Source: Isoetes taiwanensis
Taxonomy: Eukaryota; Streptophyta; Lycopodiopsida; Isoetales; Isoetaceae
Direction: 5' to 3'
Assembly: GCA_021234155.1 (NCBI GenBank)
Contig: JAJEKV010000031.1
Location: 7,576,748 to 7,640,747 of the forward strand
Length of the DNA stretch: 64,000 nt
Part shown: in pieces, positions 1 through 10,056 of the stretch
How the letters are laid out: each line of letters opens with the position of its first letter
How positions within the stretch are numbered: the stretch's first letter is position 1
Position numbers and translations under genes: made by a program
The notes under the pieces: model-generated
What the model was told of the DNA's origin: nothing
The model's database searches: none
The model's input: the letters and a program-made list of their open reading frames with translations, nothing else

Positions 1-539
1 AGTGCCGCTCCCCTTTCAGATATTTTATCTAGATTTTAGCTGCTAGCATGGAATCGACCAGTTTGTTGAAGGAAATTTGAAAACTTTGCAGTTCTTCCTA
101 GTTTCTCATAGAGGCATACATTTTTTTGCCTTGCAATTTTTTTTACCCTCCAAGCAAAATCGATCCCCAACTTCTATATTGTAGGGGAACTGCATTTGGT
201 CTGCCATTCCGGCACACGGGAGACTCGCTCCCGGCGCGGTTGACATAGATATGGTCACTAGCTTTTCGTGGGAATGTTAGGTATACCATTCGAAAGCCCA
301 CACGCCCATGCGGAGTTAGCCTAGGGATAGAGATTTTTAGCAAAATCTTCTCTCATCCGCGGACTCTCTGTAAAGTGTAATTTTAGTTTTTCAAATTACC
401 GAGTGCGCAACCGAGAGGTTTCTTTCGATCATAAATTTAGCAAGGTAGGTTGATTAGAATTTGAAGTGGGAAGGCAAATTCATTCTCATCTCGTATCAGC
501 TTGGAAGCGTGCTTGTTGGCATGTTACGTCGAGTATTTA
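1..539. other. Intergenic, no feature recognised
   Basis: No coding pattern, repeat or RNA gene was recognised here. Short open frames on the minus strand near 143-343 show no family signature. Confidence 0.4.
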
Positions 540-700
540 AAATAATGGCAGTAGGAAACCCTTTTTTGAGGACATACATTGCCTCTTCACCAACACCATG
601 CTGAGCATACCGAGACACCATAGCATTCATTATCTCGAGCATGCATTTCGTCAAAGACCTGCTGTGCATTTTCAATGCTGCCATAATCGAAGTATGTGCC
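540..700 (-). pseudogene. PPR motif relic (minus strand)
   Basis: Read on the minus strand from 700 down, one frame gives a PPR S/P-type stretch (DYGSIENAQQVFDEMHARD) and, after a one-base shift, the next P motif (NAMVSRYAQHGVGEEAMYVL). These are the hallmarks of PLS-class PPR proteins, so this is a broken piece of a PPR gene. It is too short and too decayed to act as a gene. Its orientation matches the intact PPR gene at 2603-5185, so it may be a leftover of a PPR duplicate. Confidence 0.65.
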
Positions 701-1019
701 TATGAGATGCCAATGCAGATGTCTAAAACAAGTGGACGTGTTTGACAAATATTTTAACCTGAAAAACTATTTTGTCTTGAGCGCTCAGCTTAAGTTGCTG
801 TGTGGGTAAACCCACAGCTTAGGTCTCAGCATCCGACATTCTCAAGCACCTACGCTAACACATGCATTCAAGATGCTGATGTCTGAAAAGAGATGCGGAT
901 GTCTATCCTCATTTCTCAAAGTCTTTTACTTTTTCACCTTGCAGAACATATATATAAATTCACATCAAGACGTGGAGCTCATTGAAGAAATTTAAGAAAG
1001 ACTCATTTTGAATCTGGTA

Positions 1020-1690
1020 GCATGTTATTCACTTGAGGCTTGTCAAATGATGCTCGTCACATTCATGAAATCTCCCCATCAATTGCGCATTCTACATGCA
1101 TCGTTGATCTTCTCGAACAAGCAAAATTCTTGCATGATGCTAAACGCCATTATTAACACAATGCCTTCATCTTTCTTAAGTGCTGGCTGCATTCATTGCC
1201 AAGTGGAATTAGCTGGGGATGCTGCAACACAAGTTTCTAAATTAGATTCCAGAAAACATTAGCCTATGTCCTACTATCAAACATAGCCAACATAATGTCT
1301 CCTGCTTAGATTTCCAAAGGCATTGAGAGATGGGATATAACATATAATGAGTGCCTTAGGCGAATCATTGGTTAAAGTCACTATGGAGAGATGGAGTCTG
1401 CAGCTTGGTGATGAAAAGTTTGAAGGGTGGTCGTCGGACATAAAGGGCCTCATCCATCACGTTGTTCTGGCCAAGTCTATAGGACTGAACACGAAGCACC
1501 AATAATTCCATCCAAATACCCTGTCACAACATAGGCTTTTACTCCAACTATAAGCAGAACTGAAGGCATCAAATTGCGTGACATTTAAAGAACAAGACAA
1601 GATGTCAATGACGCAACCATGCTCTTGTTAGTGGCATCAAGTTTTGGAATTGTTGATCTAGCTGGAATACACCGTTGCTCATATAAATAT
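1020..1690 (+). pseudogene. PPR C-terminal (E motif) relic
   Basis: On the plus strand, frames around 1075-1330 contain a degraded PPR E motif: HSTCIVDLLEQAKFLHDAK, then a helix resembling the usual leucine-rich stretch, then LAYVLLSNIANIMS, which matches the consensus YVLLSNIYA. At least two frameshifts and several stops separate the pieces. Weaker residues to about 1690 (a VLAKSIGLNT stretch, then IVDLAGIHRC) could be a very decayed DYW tail, but that part is a guess. It runs opposite to the relic at 540-700. Confidence 0.5.
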
Positions 1691-2078
1691 AATGGATGAA
1701 GAGGTACAAAGTGATGAACAAGAGCATCTATTCTTCTTGATATTCTTATCATTGATAATGACAGTATTAATCAATATTTGTTCACCATACAAAAGAAGGT
1801 TGCCTAGTGGTGCTTTCTTCTCAAATCCAGTATTCTCTGACTTTCTTACCTTAAGCCTCGAGAGTGGAGTTTAACTAGTATGAAACCAAGATAGGGTAGT
1901 TTGAATATGATAGTCCCCGTATGCTGCTTGTTTCCTAATCATCCATCTGCGGTTCTACAAGATTTTGAGAAAATGCATAAATAGGATATATGATCGAGAT
2001 GCTAACTGCAGAAACGCAAACGTAAACAATGGTTAACGGTTGTCATCCATGATAATCTTTTTTTATCACAAACATAAC
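1691..2078. other. Intergenic, no feature recognised
   Basis: No coding pattern recognised. The stretch 1985-2050 resembles the sequence at about 29415-29470, which flanks the sister copy of the membrane-protein exon, so it is probably old intron sequence. Confidence 0.35.
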
Positions 2079-2237
2079 TTCAGAGGCAACATTCCTAAAC
2101 GGCAGACTTAATAAACCTGCAAATTTGCTGGACCATGGCGCAAGAGGGATTTTAGCTTGATAATGATTGTAATAATAGTGCAAGCATTGGACCAAATCTG
2201 CAGGTAACAAAATTGGGAAAATCAAAGCCACGAAAGC
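2079..2237 (-). pseudogene. Relic exon of a multi-pass membrane protein
   Basis: On the minus strand a good splice acceptor (TTTCTTTTGCAG) precedes a frame starting AFVALIFPILLPADL. It parallels the exon at 29521-29763, which starts ALAGLVISILLFTDF after the same type of acceptor. Both then contain a CATGGTCCA(C/G)CAAATTTGCAGG-like segment (SHGPRKFAGL in the better copy). This copy has lost about 80 bases in the middle and has diverged strongly, so it is a decayed duplicate. Intron sequence downstream (1985-2050) also matches the other copy. Confidence 0.6.
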
Positions 2238-2602
2238 CTGCAAAAGAAATCACCTGGTAAAATATCATCCCATGGAATACAAAAGCCTCAAAATTGTACT
2301 TGATGGATGGCCATACCGTAATAGAACCACTGATTCAAGAAGTCGGACCTGAAATGCTCTCCGACTTGTTAAATGGACCTCCTCTATTCTGTACAATAAC
2401 AAAGGTAGTAAGAAGAATGCTACAAAAGGTAAGCAAGACAAAAGCAATCAAGTTTACACAAAAGTAGCATTGGGAGACTTCTATAACTATAGAGCTTGAA
2501 GCTGATATAAGATTAATGGGTCTAAAGGAAGTTGCACCTTTCGCCAGGAAGGACAAAAAGATCGAGAATCTCCTTCCCGAAATAAATCCTGGAGTGCTTG
2601 GG

Positions 2603-5185
2603 CTACCTTAAGGAAATGATGTTTCTTATTGCCTGCTCGCCTAGCCTCACATTACCATAAATTCTGCAAGATCCAAGGAGAGAGGCCCACATTTCACGAC
2701 TTGGTCCATATGTCCCTGCATCAATAATGTCCTCTGCTTCATTTAATAAACCAGACCGACTAATAAGGTCTGCCAGGCATGCATAGTGCTGCATTACTGG
2801 TGTAATAAAATGGTCACCACTTATAGAACCAAAATAGTGGCAACCTTCATCCACCATGTGCATATAGCTGCATGCTGTTAAAACAGAAGTCAACGTGATT
2901 TGGTTTGGATGTAACCCTGTTAATTGCATTTGTCTGAACACATCCAATGCCTCTTTCCCGTCCCCATGTTGAGCATATCCTGCAACCATTGCACTCCATG
3001 ACATCACATCGGATACAGGCAATTTGTCAAAGACTTCACGGGCATTTTTTATGCTTCCACAGTTCGAGTACATGTCAAGGATTGTATTACCTAAAAACGT
3101 GTCCAGTTGGCATCTAGTTCCCAGCATCTTAGCATGAATCCACTTTCCTTGGTTAAAGGCTGCCATGGTAGAGCACACACCAAGAACCATAACAAAGGTG
3201 ACTTGGTTTGGCTTTACACCCGCCCGCTGCATTTGCGAAAAGAAGTTAAGAGCTTCTATACCATTTCCAGATTGAGCATATGCTGATAACATTGCATTCC
3301 ATGATACAACATCATGTGAAATCAAACTATCAAACACTACTTGTGCAGTAGATATGTCTGAACATTTTGCATACAAATCAATAAGTGCACTTCCAACGAA
3401 TTCATCTGGCCTGAAACCACTTCTTAAAATATATGCATATGCATATTTTCCTTGTTCCAGAATTGAGTCAACACTGCACACACTTATTAAACTAACTAAA
3501 GTAACTTGAGTGGGCTGAATTTTTTCATGCTGCATTTGCCAAAACAGTATGAATGCCTTCTTTGCATGGCCATGGTGGGCATACCCTGCAATTATAGTAT
3601 TCCATGATATAGCATCTCTTCTCGATAGCCTATCAAATACGTGGGAAGCATCATCTATGCTCCCAAATTTACAATACATGTCAGCAAGAGTGTTTCCAAC
3701 AAAGACATCAAATTCATAGCCATTCTGGGATACATGAGCATGTACCAGTCTTCCTTGTTCAAGGAACTCTAGTGTGCCAAGCAGGCTAACAAAAGTAATG
3801 GCATTTGCCTTTTCACCTTCGAGTTGCATCTGGTGAAATATTACTAATGCATCTCTGCTAACTTCACGTTGTGTGGATCCTGCAAGCAATACATTCCAGG
3901 AAACAGCATCCCGTGCAGGCAAGTTGTCGAAAACTTGATAAGCATTATCTATGCTCCCACATTGAAAATACATTTCCATAAGACTATTTCCAACAACGGT
4001 CTCCGTTTCATATCCAACTCTAAGGATGTCCGAGTGCACATGTTTCCCATTTCCAAGCATTGCTAGCCTGATACATGCACCGAGGCAGCTCACAAAAGTA
4101 ACTTGGTTTGGTTTTTCAGCTTCCTGCTGCATCCGTCGAAAGAGATGAAGTGATTCAATTGCATAACCATGCTGTTCATATCCTGAAATAATCACATTCC
4201 AAGAAACCACATCTCCACTCTGCAATCTACAAAACATCTGGAAGGCATCTGCAATGCTTCCACATTTGGCATACATGTCAACAAGAGTATTCCCTACCAT
4301 TGTGTCTGATTGACACCTAGATTTCACAACTTTAGCATGTATAAGTTTCCCATGCGCAATCTCAAAAGACCCTGCACATGCATTTAGAACTGCAACAAAT
4401 GTAACACTGTTGGGTTTGGTGCCAATATCCTGCATATTCTGAAAGAGTTCAAACGCAATCTTCCTATCCTCGTCCTGTGCATATGCTGCAATTATAGCAC
4501 TCCATGATACGACATTTCGAGCAGGCAATCTATTAAACAAAATACTACCATTTTCTATTTGACCACATTTACAATACATATCAACAAGTGTACTGCCAAC
4601 ATAAACATCCAACTCACATCCACTTCTTACAACACTGGCATGGACCATCTTTGCATGTTCAAATGCAGAAATATGTGCACATGCACTCAGGATGGTAACA
4701 AAAGTAAATTTATCTGGTATTACATGTTCCACCTTCATTTCATGGAAAAGCTCAAGGGCCTTCTGACTATTCCCATCTTGAACATAACCTACAATCACTG
4801 TGGTCCATGTGCAGACATCCCTTGTTATCATATTGTTCAACACATCGTGTGCATCTTCAACGTTTCCGCATTTGACATACATGTTAATAACAGTGTTCCA
4901 CATAAAGATATTTGGTTTCACTAAGCTTCTGGAAAGGCAAAGATGGGCTTGCTTTCCTTCTAATAAAGCTTTCACATGGATGCAACTTTGCAATAAGCAT
5001 ACACAGCTTTCTAAGTAGTCTCGAGTATCAAGTTCTCTTGTGGTCTCCAATCTTTGTAATGCATCACTTAGTCTACCCTCTCTACACAGTTTCCTTACGC
5101 TTTGAAGAAGCCCACAACAATTTTCTTTCCACATCGACCTTTGCTCCAATGACTCAGAAATAAGACATACCGAAATTGCATTCAA
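2603..5185 (-). CDS. PLS-class pentatricopeptide repeat (PPR) protein
   Basis: This is a single uninterrupted 860-codon frame, as usual for intronless plant PPR genes, whose products bind organelle RNA in a sequence-specific way. Seven P motifs are marked by tryptophans at residues 127, 228, 329, 430, 528, 629 and 730: a period of exactly 101 residues except for one 98-residue step near residue 470, where an L motif (SLLGTLEFLEQG) has lost three residues. Residues 800-860 form an E-motif-like end (YACLADLISRSGLLNEAEDI, then GSCRIYGNVRLGEQA), but it stops early. There is no E+ or DYW deaminase domain, so by itself it should not catalyse C-to-U editing; it may recruit a partner or act in splicing or stability. 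The N-terminus (first about 45 residues) could be an organelle transit peptide, but I cannot tell plastid from mitochondrion. The first ATG of the frame was used as start. Confidence 0.93.
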   Translation of the reverse strand: MNAISVCLISESLEQRSMWKENCCGLLQSVRKLCREGRLSDALQRLETTRELDTRDYLESCVCLLQSCIHVKALLEGKQAHLCLSRSLVKPNIFMWNTVINMYVKCGNVEDAHDVLNNMITRDVCTWTTVIVGYVQDGNSQKALELFHEMKVEHVIPDKFTFVTILSACAHISAFEHAKMVHASVVRSGCELDVYVGSTLVDMYCKCGQIENGSILFNRLPARNVVSWSAIIAAYAQDEDRKIAFELFQNMQDIGTKPNSVTFVAVLNACAGSFEIAHGKLIHAKVVKSRCQSDTMVGNTLVDMYAKCGSIADAFQMFCRLQSGDVVSWNVIISGYEQHGYAIESLHLFRRMQQEAEKPNQVTFVSCLGACIRLAMLGNGKHVHSDILRVGYETETVVGNSLMEMYFQCGSIDNAYQVFDNLPARDAVSWNVLLAGSTQREVSRDALVIFHQMQLEGEKANAITFVSLLGTLEFLEQGRLVHAHVSQNGYEFDVFVGNTLADMYCKFGSIDDASHVFDRLSRRDAISWNTIIAGYAHHGHAKKAFILFWQMQHEKIQPTQVTLVSLISVCSVDSILEQGKYAYAYILRSGFRPDEFVGSALIDLYAKCSDISTAQVVFDSLISHDVVSWNAMLSAYAQSGNGIEALNFFSQMQRAGVKPNQVTFVMVLGVCSTMAAFNQGKWIHAKMLGTRCQLDTFLGNTILDMYSNCGSIKNAREVFDKLPVSDVMSWSAMVAGYAQHGDGKEALDVFRQMQLTGLHPNQITLTSVLTACSYMHMVDEGCHYFGSISGDHFITPVMQHYACLADLISRSGLLNEAEDIIDAGTYGPSREMWASLLGSCRIYGNVRLGEQAIRNIISLR

Positions 5186-5658
5186 AACTTTATTCGGTCA
5201 TTAGAATTTCAAATTGGTTAGAGTTTCAAAATTAAGTGGACTGATGAAACACGCACGCCTAAAGATTGAGAAGCATATTACCCATTGTCAGCAATTGTTT
5301 TGTATTCATAAACATCCGTAATGCAAAGTGCATTACATACATCTGCGGATCACTGGTAAAATAAATAGTTTCCAGGAATTCATTAACCTTACAAAAAAAA
5401 TGTCTGAAACTTGGAAGAATACAAAGTGGGTCGGATCACTGGAAAACCCGACAAAAAACGATGGACCAAGTGCTTTACTTACATCTGCGGATCATTGAAA
5501 AACAACTAGTTTCCATTCCAGGATTCATTACACAATGATATCTCACACAAAAAACGTTGGCAGAACAAAATAGATCGGATTAAAAGTACGCGGGCACAAT
5601 GAAACCTTACCAAGAATGCAAGGGATCTGAAAATTGGCAGAATGCAATTTAGAATACG
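5186..5658. other. 5' flank of PPR gene, no feature recognised
   Basis: AT-rich sequence upstream of the PPR start codon. Short phrases containing CATCTGCGGATCA recur (5340, 5481), so this may include a small degenerate repeat. No TATA box could be assigned with confidence. Confidence 0.35.
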
Positions 5659-5707
5659 TGGAGGCGCCGGGTATCGATCCCGGTACCTCTCGCGTGCAAA
5701 GCGAGCT
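5659..5707 (-). tRNA. tRNA-Ala(TGC)-derived 3' fragment (pseudo-tRNA)
   Basis: Read on the minus strand, this has a perfect anticodon arm CTCGC-TTTGCAC-GCGAG with anticodon TGC, a variable loop, a T arm with loop GATCGAT, and an acceptor strand ending GCCTCCA. The D arm and the 5' acceptor strand are missing; they are replaced by CCTCA-rich sequence. It is therefore not a functional tRNA but a tRNA-derived fragment, perhaps the remnant of a tRNA-related SINE. T-arm-like phrases (GGGTATTGATCC, GGTACCTCT) recur to 5818. Confidence 0.6.
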
Positions 5708-5719
5708 CAACCTCAACCT

Positions 5720-5820
5720 CAGATCAGGTATTCATCCAACCTCAGATCGGGTATTGATCCGATCAGGTATTCATCCAACCTGGATCAAGATCGGGTATTG
5801 ATCCAGGTACCTCTACACCC
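5720..5820. repeat. Short tandem phrases derived from the tRNA T arm
   Basis: Phrases CCTCAGATC(A/G)GGTATT, ATTCATCCAACCT and GGGTATTGATCC repeat two or three times. They echo the T-arm sequence of the adjacent tRNA fragment, which suggests local slippage duplication after insertion. Confidence 0.5.
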
Positions 5821-5829
5821 CGAAGATGA

Positions 5830-7120
5830 AATCTGATGATATCTTAATTATACTAATGACTTTACGATTATAAAGCGATTATAAAGCGTATTTATCACAT
5901 ACAGAAAGCGTATTTTTATAACATATCATCTTAATGGTTTTTTGTTGTATTCGTATGAGAATACGTACATTGCTGATGGGTGGTGTCGAGGATTCGAAAC
6001 AAAAGCATATGGGTGGGCGCGTAGTGCACTTGCACAAACCTTTCTATCTCTGGTTTTTGTCTTGTTTGTCGTGGCCAGGCTTAGAAAACAAAGAAGGGCA
6101 GATATGTCAAGCCTTTTCTTACAGGTGCAGAAATGGAATCGGCAGTGCAAAAGTCAGAGAAGGCCGAAGCTGTTTTGCAACAGAGGGATTATGGCTATTG
6201 TTGTTCCATTTGAAAAGCTTTACAAAGAATCGATCAGTCTTTTTAGCCCTGCTTTGGGTTATTTCCATCATGCACAGCAAGAAGAGATCATGTATGAATT
6301 GGGCTAGTCGGATCATTGACTAAAATCAAGAAAGAATTCAAAGCATCTTCGTTCAACTGCAGACGAAGTATGGGCGGACAGAAACCGAGGCCGAAGCTTT
6401 TTTTTTCGATCAATGGCTCCTGCAGATAGAAAAAAAGAAACTGCCCATCAAATTTGCCACTGACATGAGTGTATGCTGATATACGAGCCACGTTTGGGAA
6501 GCTTTTACTACGTTACTTAATTTGGGAATCCAAGGTTTGAATGACATTTTTATCGGATTCATGGGGAAGCGTAAAGTGATGTGTTTGAGTTATGCCATGC
6601 CTGTATTCATGTGTCGCTGTATTGTATATGTTCTGCCCTCCCTTGGTTTCCGACATCGCTGGGTTGAGGCCAAGCACTCGAGGATTCTTTGCAGGATTGG
6701 AACAGTGTTCCATTCCCCAGGCTGGAATTGGAACTGGGGTTTGAATGCTGCTGTGTTTGAGTTATGCCGTGCTGCTATATTCATGTGCCGCCGTATTGTA
6801 CGGATACCACTGTGCCTAAATACTATCTTAACCTAGGGTGTTTGGTCAAGGAGCGCCCCTTTAAAAGGGGGTCAATAGGGGGCCCAGAAAGATCTCAAAT
6901 GGGCGAACAGGATCTGTGGAGGAAGAATATCCTACAAATTGTGCCACGATCCAAGGGCCCTTGTCGGTTTTTACTCCGTATAACGGCGAGATCAGTCCAC
7001 TATCGAGCCTTGCACCTCCCCCATTATACGATGCAAATGACCGCATGAGCTAGTTATAAAACATAAAATAGACCCTTCTTGAAAAAGAGTTTTTACTGTC
7101 TTTTATATGATAAAAAACGG
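5830..7120. other. Intergenic with a spaced 45-bp direct repeat
   Basis: No gene recognised. A segment containing TGTGTTTGAGTTATGCC, then TATTCATGTG(T/C)CGC(T/C)GTATTGTA, occurs at about 6579-6624 and again at 6746-6801, about 170 bases apart. Overlapping short frames at 5934-6323 have no family signature. Confidence 0.4.
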
Positions 7121-7124
7121 CAAG

Positions 7125-7272
7125 TGTCTTGTGTACATTGGACCGATCAATGGCTCATGGCAAGGGTTTGTTAATCCTAGTTATAATGGTTGTACTAGGC
7201 CATTGTATGGGTCGCATGGCCTCTTGGTCTTCATGGACGTTAAAAAATCTATTATATTCTATTTTATTCTTA
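7125..7272 (+). mobile_element. SINE-like retroposon copy
   Basis: The stretch from GGGTTTGTTAATCCTAG through CCATTGTATGGGTC to CATGGACGTTAAAAAATC and an ATTCTATTTTATTC tail matches, in order, the minus strand of the insertion at 10610-10797. It is therefore a second copy of the same short family, here in plus orientation and with a decayed TATTC-type tail. A segment like the RNA polymerase III B box (GGGTTTGTTAATCC) is present but weak. Confidence 0.65.
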
Positions 7273-9345
7273 TGTGACGTTACCTACACCCTTCATCTAA
7301 GCCTTGGAGTATGAAATTAAGGTGTTGGATGCACTATGGATTGCCTACAAAGAACAGGACATCCATTTTTTTGTAAAATCCCTTTCTATTGCAAATCAAT
7401 TACTATTGTCTACAAATGAAGACTAGTAAATGGCTTCTTTTTTCTGGCATTTCAATGTGCGTCAATGATCTTGGAAAAATGACTTTTAGGTTCTTACCTT
7501 GTTCTTGACATTAGACGTCATGGTTGCCATTTCGACTATAAATTCTTGGAAGCGTTGAACCAAAACATTATGTCAAAATCTAAGCTCATTCTCTATTGCA
7601 TAAAAGCTACAAAGTCATTTTCCTATTTCTTAGGTAGAACGAATTTTTGTTATCATCTGGTAGAACTGAACCTCAGATGTAACAGTAATAAAACAAATCC
7701 CATTCAATGCTAAACTGAAAGGGGAAAAGGCCCTTGCAACATACGAGAGTAACCCTTTTGAATAGCTTGAAATGTAGCTTGGCTTGAAAATACCCTATTC
7801 TTTATATCATGCTATCACCTTTGATTTAGCATTTGCAGCAATCTTAATCATTGAAAAGGCATATCCAACTGGATATTCCAACTTCCACACAAAGCTAAGG
7901 GTTGCTCCTTACAAGCAACCCACAAAGACACACTTGTATTCTTAAGTTAGCTTAAATAGGAAGGCAAGAATAAAAACTAATATGAAAACAAAAAGGATTT
8001 GCTTGAGATTTAGCAAATAGAGTGGAGAGCAGACATTAAGGTCGAAACCCGTAGCCATCACCCTAATTTGCATGAATAGCCAGCTCCCATATGGTCTTTA
8101 TGCAAAAAAGAATGTGAGGAATTAGACAGAAGATTCTCTTTAGGTATGCATTTGTTTCTAGGATTTGTAACTATATGAAGTAAGCATCTCGAAAAAAACA
8201 TTTGGAGTGCCGAAGAATTTGAAGACTGAGCTCATCGCTATAATTGCTAATAGACGCTTAATTTGCTAAGGCTAAATCTTGACAATCGGATAAAGGAATA
8301 TCTGCAATGTGCTCACACTTATGAAATCTAGACAGCTATGTTAGAAATCCTACAATCAAAATATGGATAGTATAAAGACAAATGAAAAAATCTAAAGCAA
8401 CAGTTGTCCAAAACAAATCCATATCAAGGCTTAAAATCATGTTTAAAGCATAATGTACATAAACATTTGAGCAATCAAAACCAACAGATTCATCTTCATC
8501 TCAATCACCCCTCCATGACAAAAACATGGGCTATGTCATTGGGTGAAAAGCAAGAGACATATCTAAGGGCCTATGCTTTATTAAATATAGAATGAAGAAT
8601 GGATTGCAAAAATTAAACCACGCAATTCAAGTACATTAACCTTCGTCTCATTCAAAAGTGATAGGCGTGTTGTAGCTTGGTGCATCACCAATGTTATTTG
8701 ACAACAACAAAGCAAAACATGACAAGGATGCACAAAACTGATGGTGCCACCATCACCTCGGCACCATCATCAACAATGCAAATCAGCCTTATAAGGACGC
8801 TTAGAGAAAATTACATGAGTATAAAAAACAAATACAGAATAAAAAAAGCTAGGCACAAGTAAATTCTTCAAAGTTGTGCCAAAGGAATTTGTAGTGTTTC
8901 CCATGCCTGGTCATAAGTGCTCTAACCCTGCTCGTGGCTGCCCTCGTAATAATGGCCTAGCTAATAAAAGGCTTCTGACATTACATCACTTGTTCCCAGA
9001 TTGCATGTTCACACGGACATCCTCGATGTTGTCAGTACCCAGTCCTAGAACCTATTGTGATTCCCAAATCAAGCAAACCTGTACGAGTTTAGTCGGCGCT
9101 TCTGGATCCCAGTTTGAGTTTGGTTCCGACTAGTAATCACACTTCCAGATCGGGAGTTGGAATCCTGATTGCTATACCTTTTGTTTTTTATGGTGAACCT
9201 GGCTCTAACACTGGATTTGGATTCTTTCTAGATTCTACTTCATGATTTGTCTCAGAGTCTGCTTCAGAATTTTTCTCAGAAAGCCTACTTCCTGATTCTT
9301 CTTAGAGTGGTGTTCCTGACTTTTTTTAGAGACATGTTCTTGAAT
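7273..9345. other. Intergenic, AT-rich, no feature recognised
   Basis: About 2 kb without a recognisable gene or repeat. It ends at the target duplication of LINE-1. The frame 8876-9133 has no family signature; the methionine at 9247 lies in this flank, outside LINE-1. Confidence 0.4.
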
Positions 9346-9355
9346 TCGTCGTGGG
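9346..9355 (+). repeat. LINE-1 target-site duplication, left copy
   Basis: TCGTCGTGGG here is repeated exactly at 14619-14628, immediately after the poly(A) tail of LINE-1. This fixes the 5' end of the insertion at 9356. Confidence 0.9.
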
Positions 9356-10056
9356 CTCCAGTCAATGAATATCCCGAGTCTTCTGACTCAGATCTCTCCA
9401 CAAATGGTACACTTTTGCTTAAAGGAGAGGGATCTCAAGTTCATGAAGAAGTAACACCAAAAAATATTAATTTTTCTACTCCAGGAAAAATTACAAGAAG
9501 CCCTGATATGTGTGATATCCTCTTACACATAATGGAGAGAGAACAAGAAATTGGAAATGAGGAGAGGGTCCCTGCTACCCCAACTGAGTTTTCAACTCCA
9601 GCAAATCTAGTGGATGGCAGCAAGTTCAACTTCTATACTAGATCCCCAATGGAGGATCTGCCCATAGACACTGAGAGGATTGGAGAAGGAAATGAACAAG
9701 ATGATGATTCAAACATGACTGGTTCTACTTTAATCCCTATAAGCCCTGTCAAAGGCCAGGGTGAAGTGGATCAGGTTGAGCACAGGCCTATAACACCTTC
9801 TAGCCTAGGACTGGAGAAATCCAGTGGATTAATAAGTCTAGATGGCCAGGTAGTGCTGATTAAAACATCAAATGGCCTGGGATAAAACCCAATAAGCCCA
9901 ATTGATTATAAGAAGGAGGGGTCAAATGCTAAAAAGGATGAGCTTGAGATGTTTTATACTCCTATGATCAAGAAATGCAGCAAAAAGGTCCATTTCTCAG
10001 CCAATAGCCCGGCCTTTAACTTAAGGTCTCGGGCTAGAATTAAGTACCCTGCTTAA
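9356..10056 (+). pseudogene. LINE-1 ORF1 (3' part)
   Basis: The acidic, proline/serine-rich frame continues through one in-frame TAA at 9883-9885 and ends at TAA 10054-10056. The C-terminal part contains KKCSKKVHFSANSPAFNLRS, a basic tail. No RNA-binding or zinc-knuckle motif is left in the surviving part; the 5' end was lost by truncation. The stop codon overlaps the ORF2 start (TAATG, 10054-10058), the layout expected for termination-reinitiation. Confidence 0.75.

Noticed and set aside
3869-5163. Plus-strand frames opposite the PPR gene
   Set aside because: Shadows of the PPR repeat; they repeat with its period.
9247-9355. Methionine at 9247 as start of LINE-1 ORF1
   Set aside because: The target duplication places the element start at 9356, so this methionine lies in flanking DNA.
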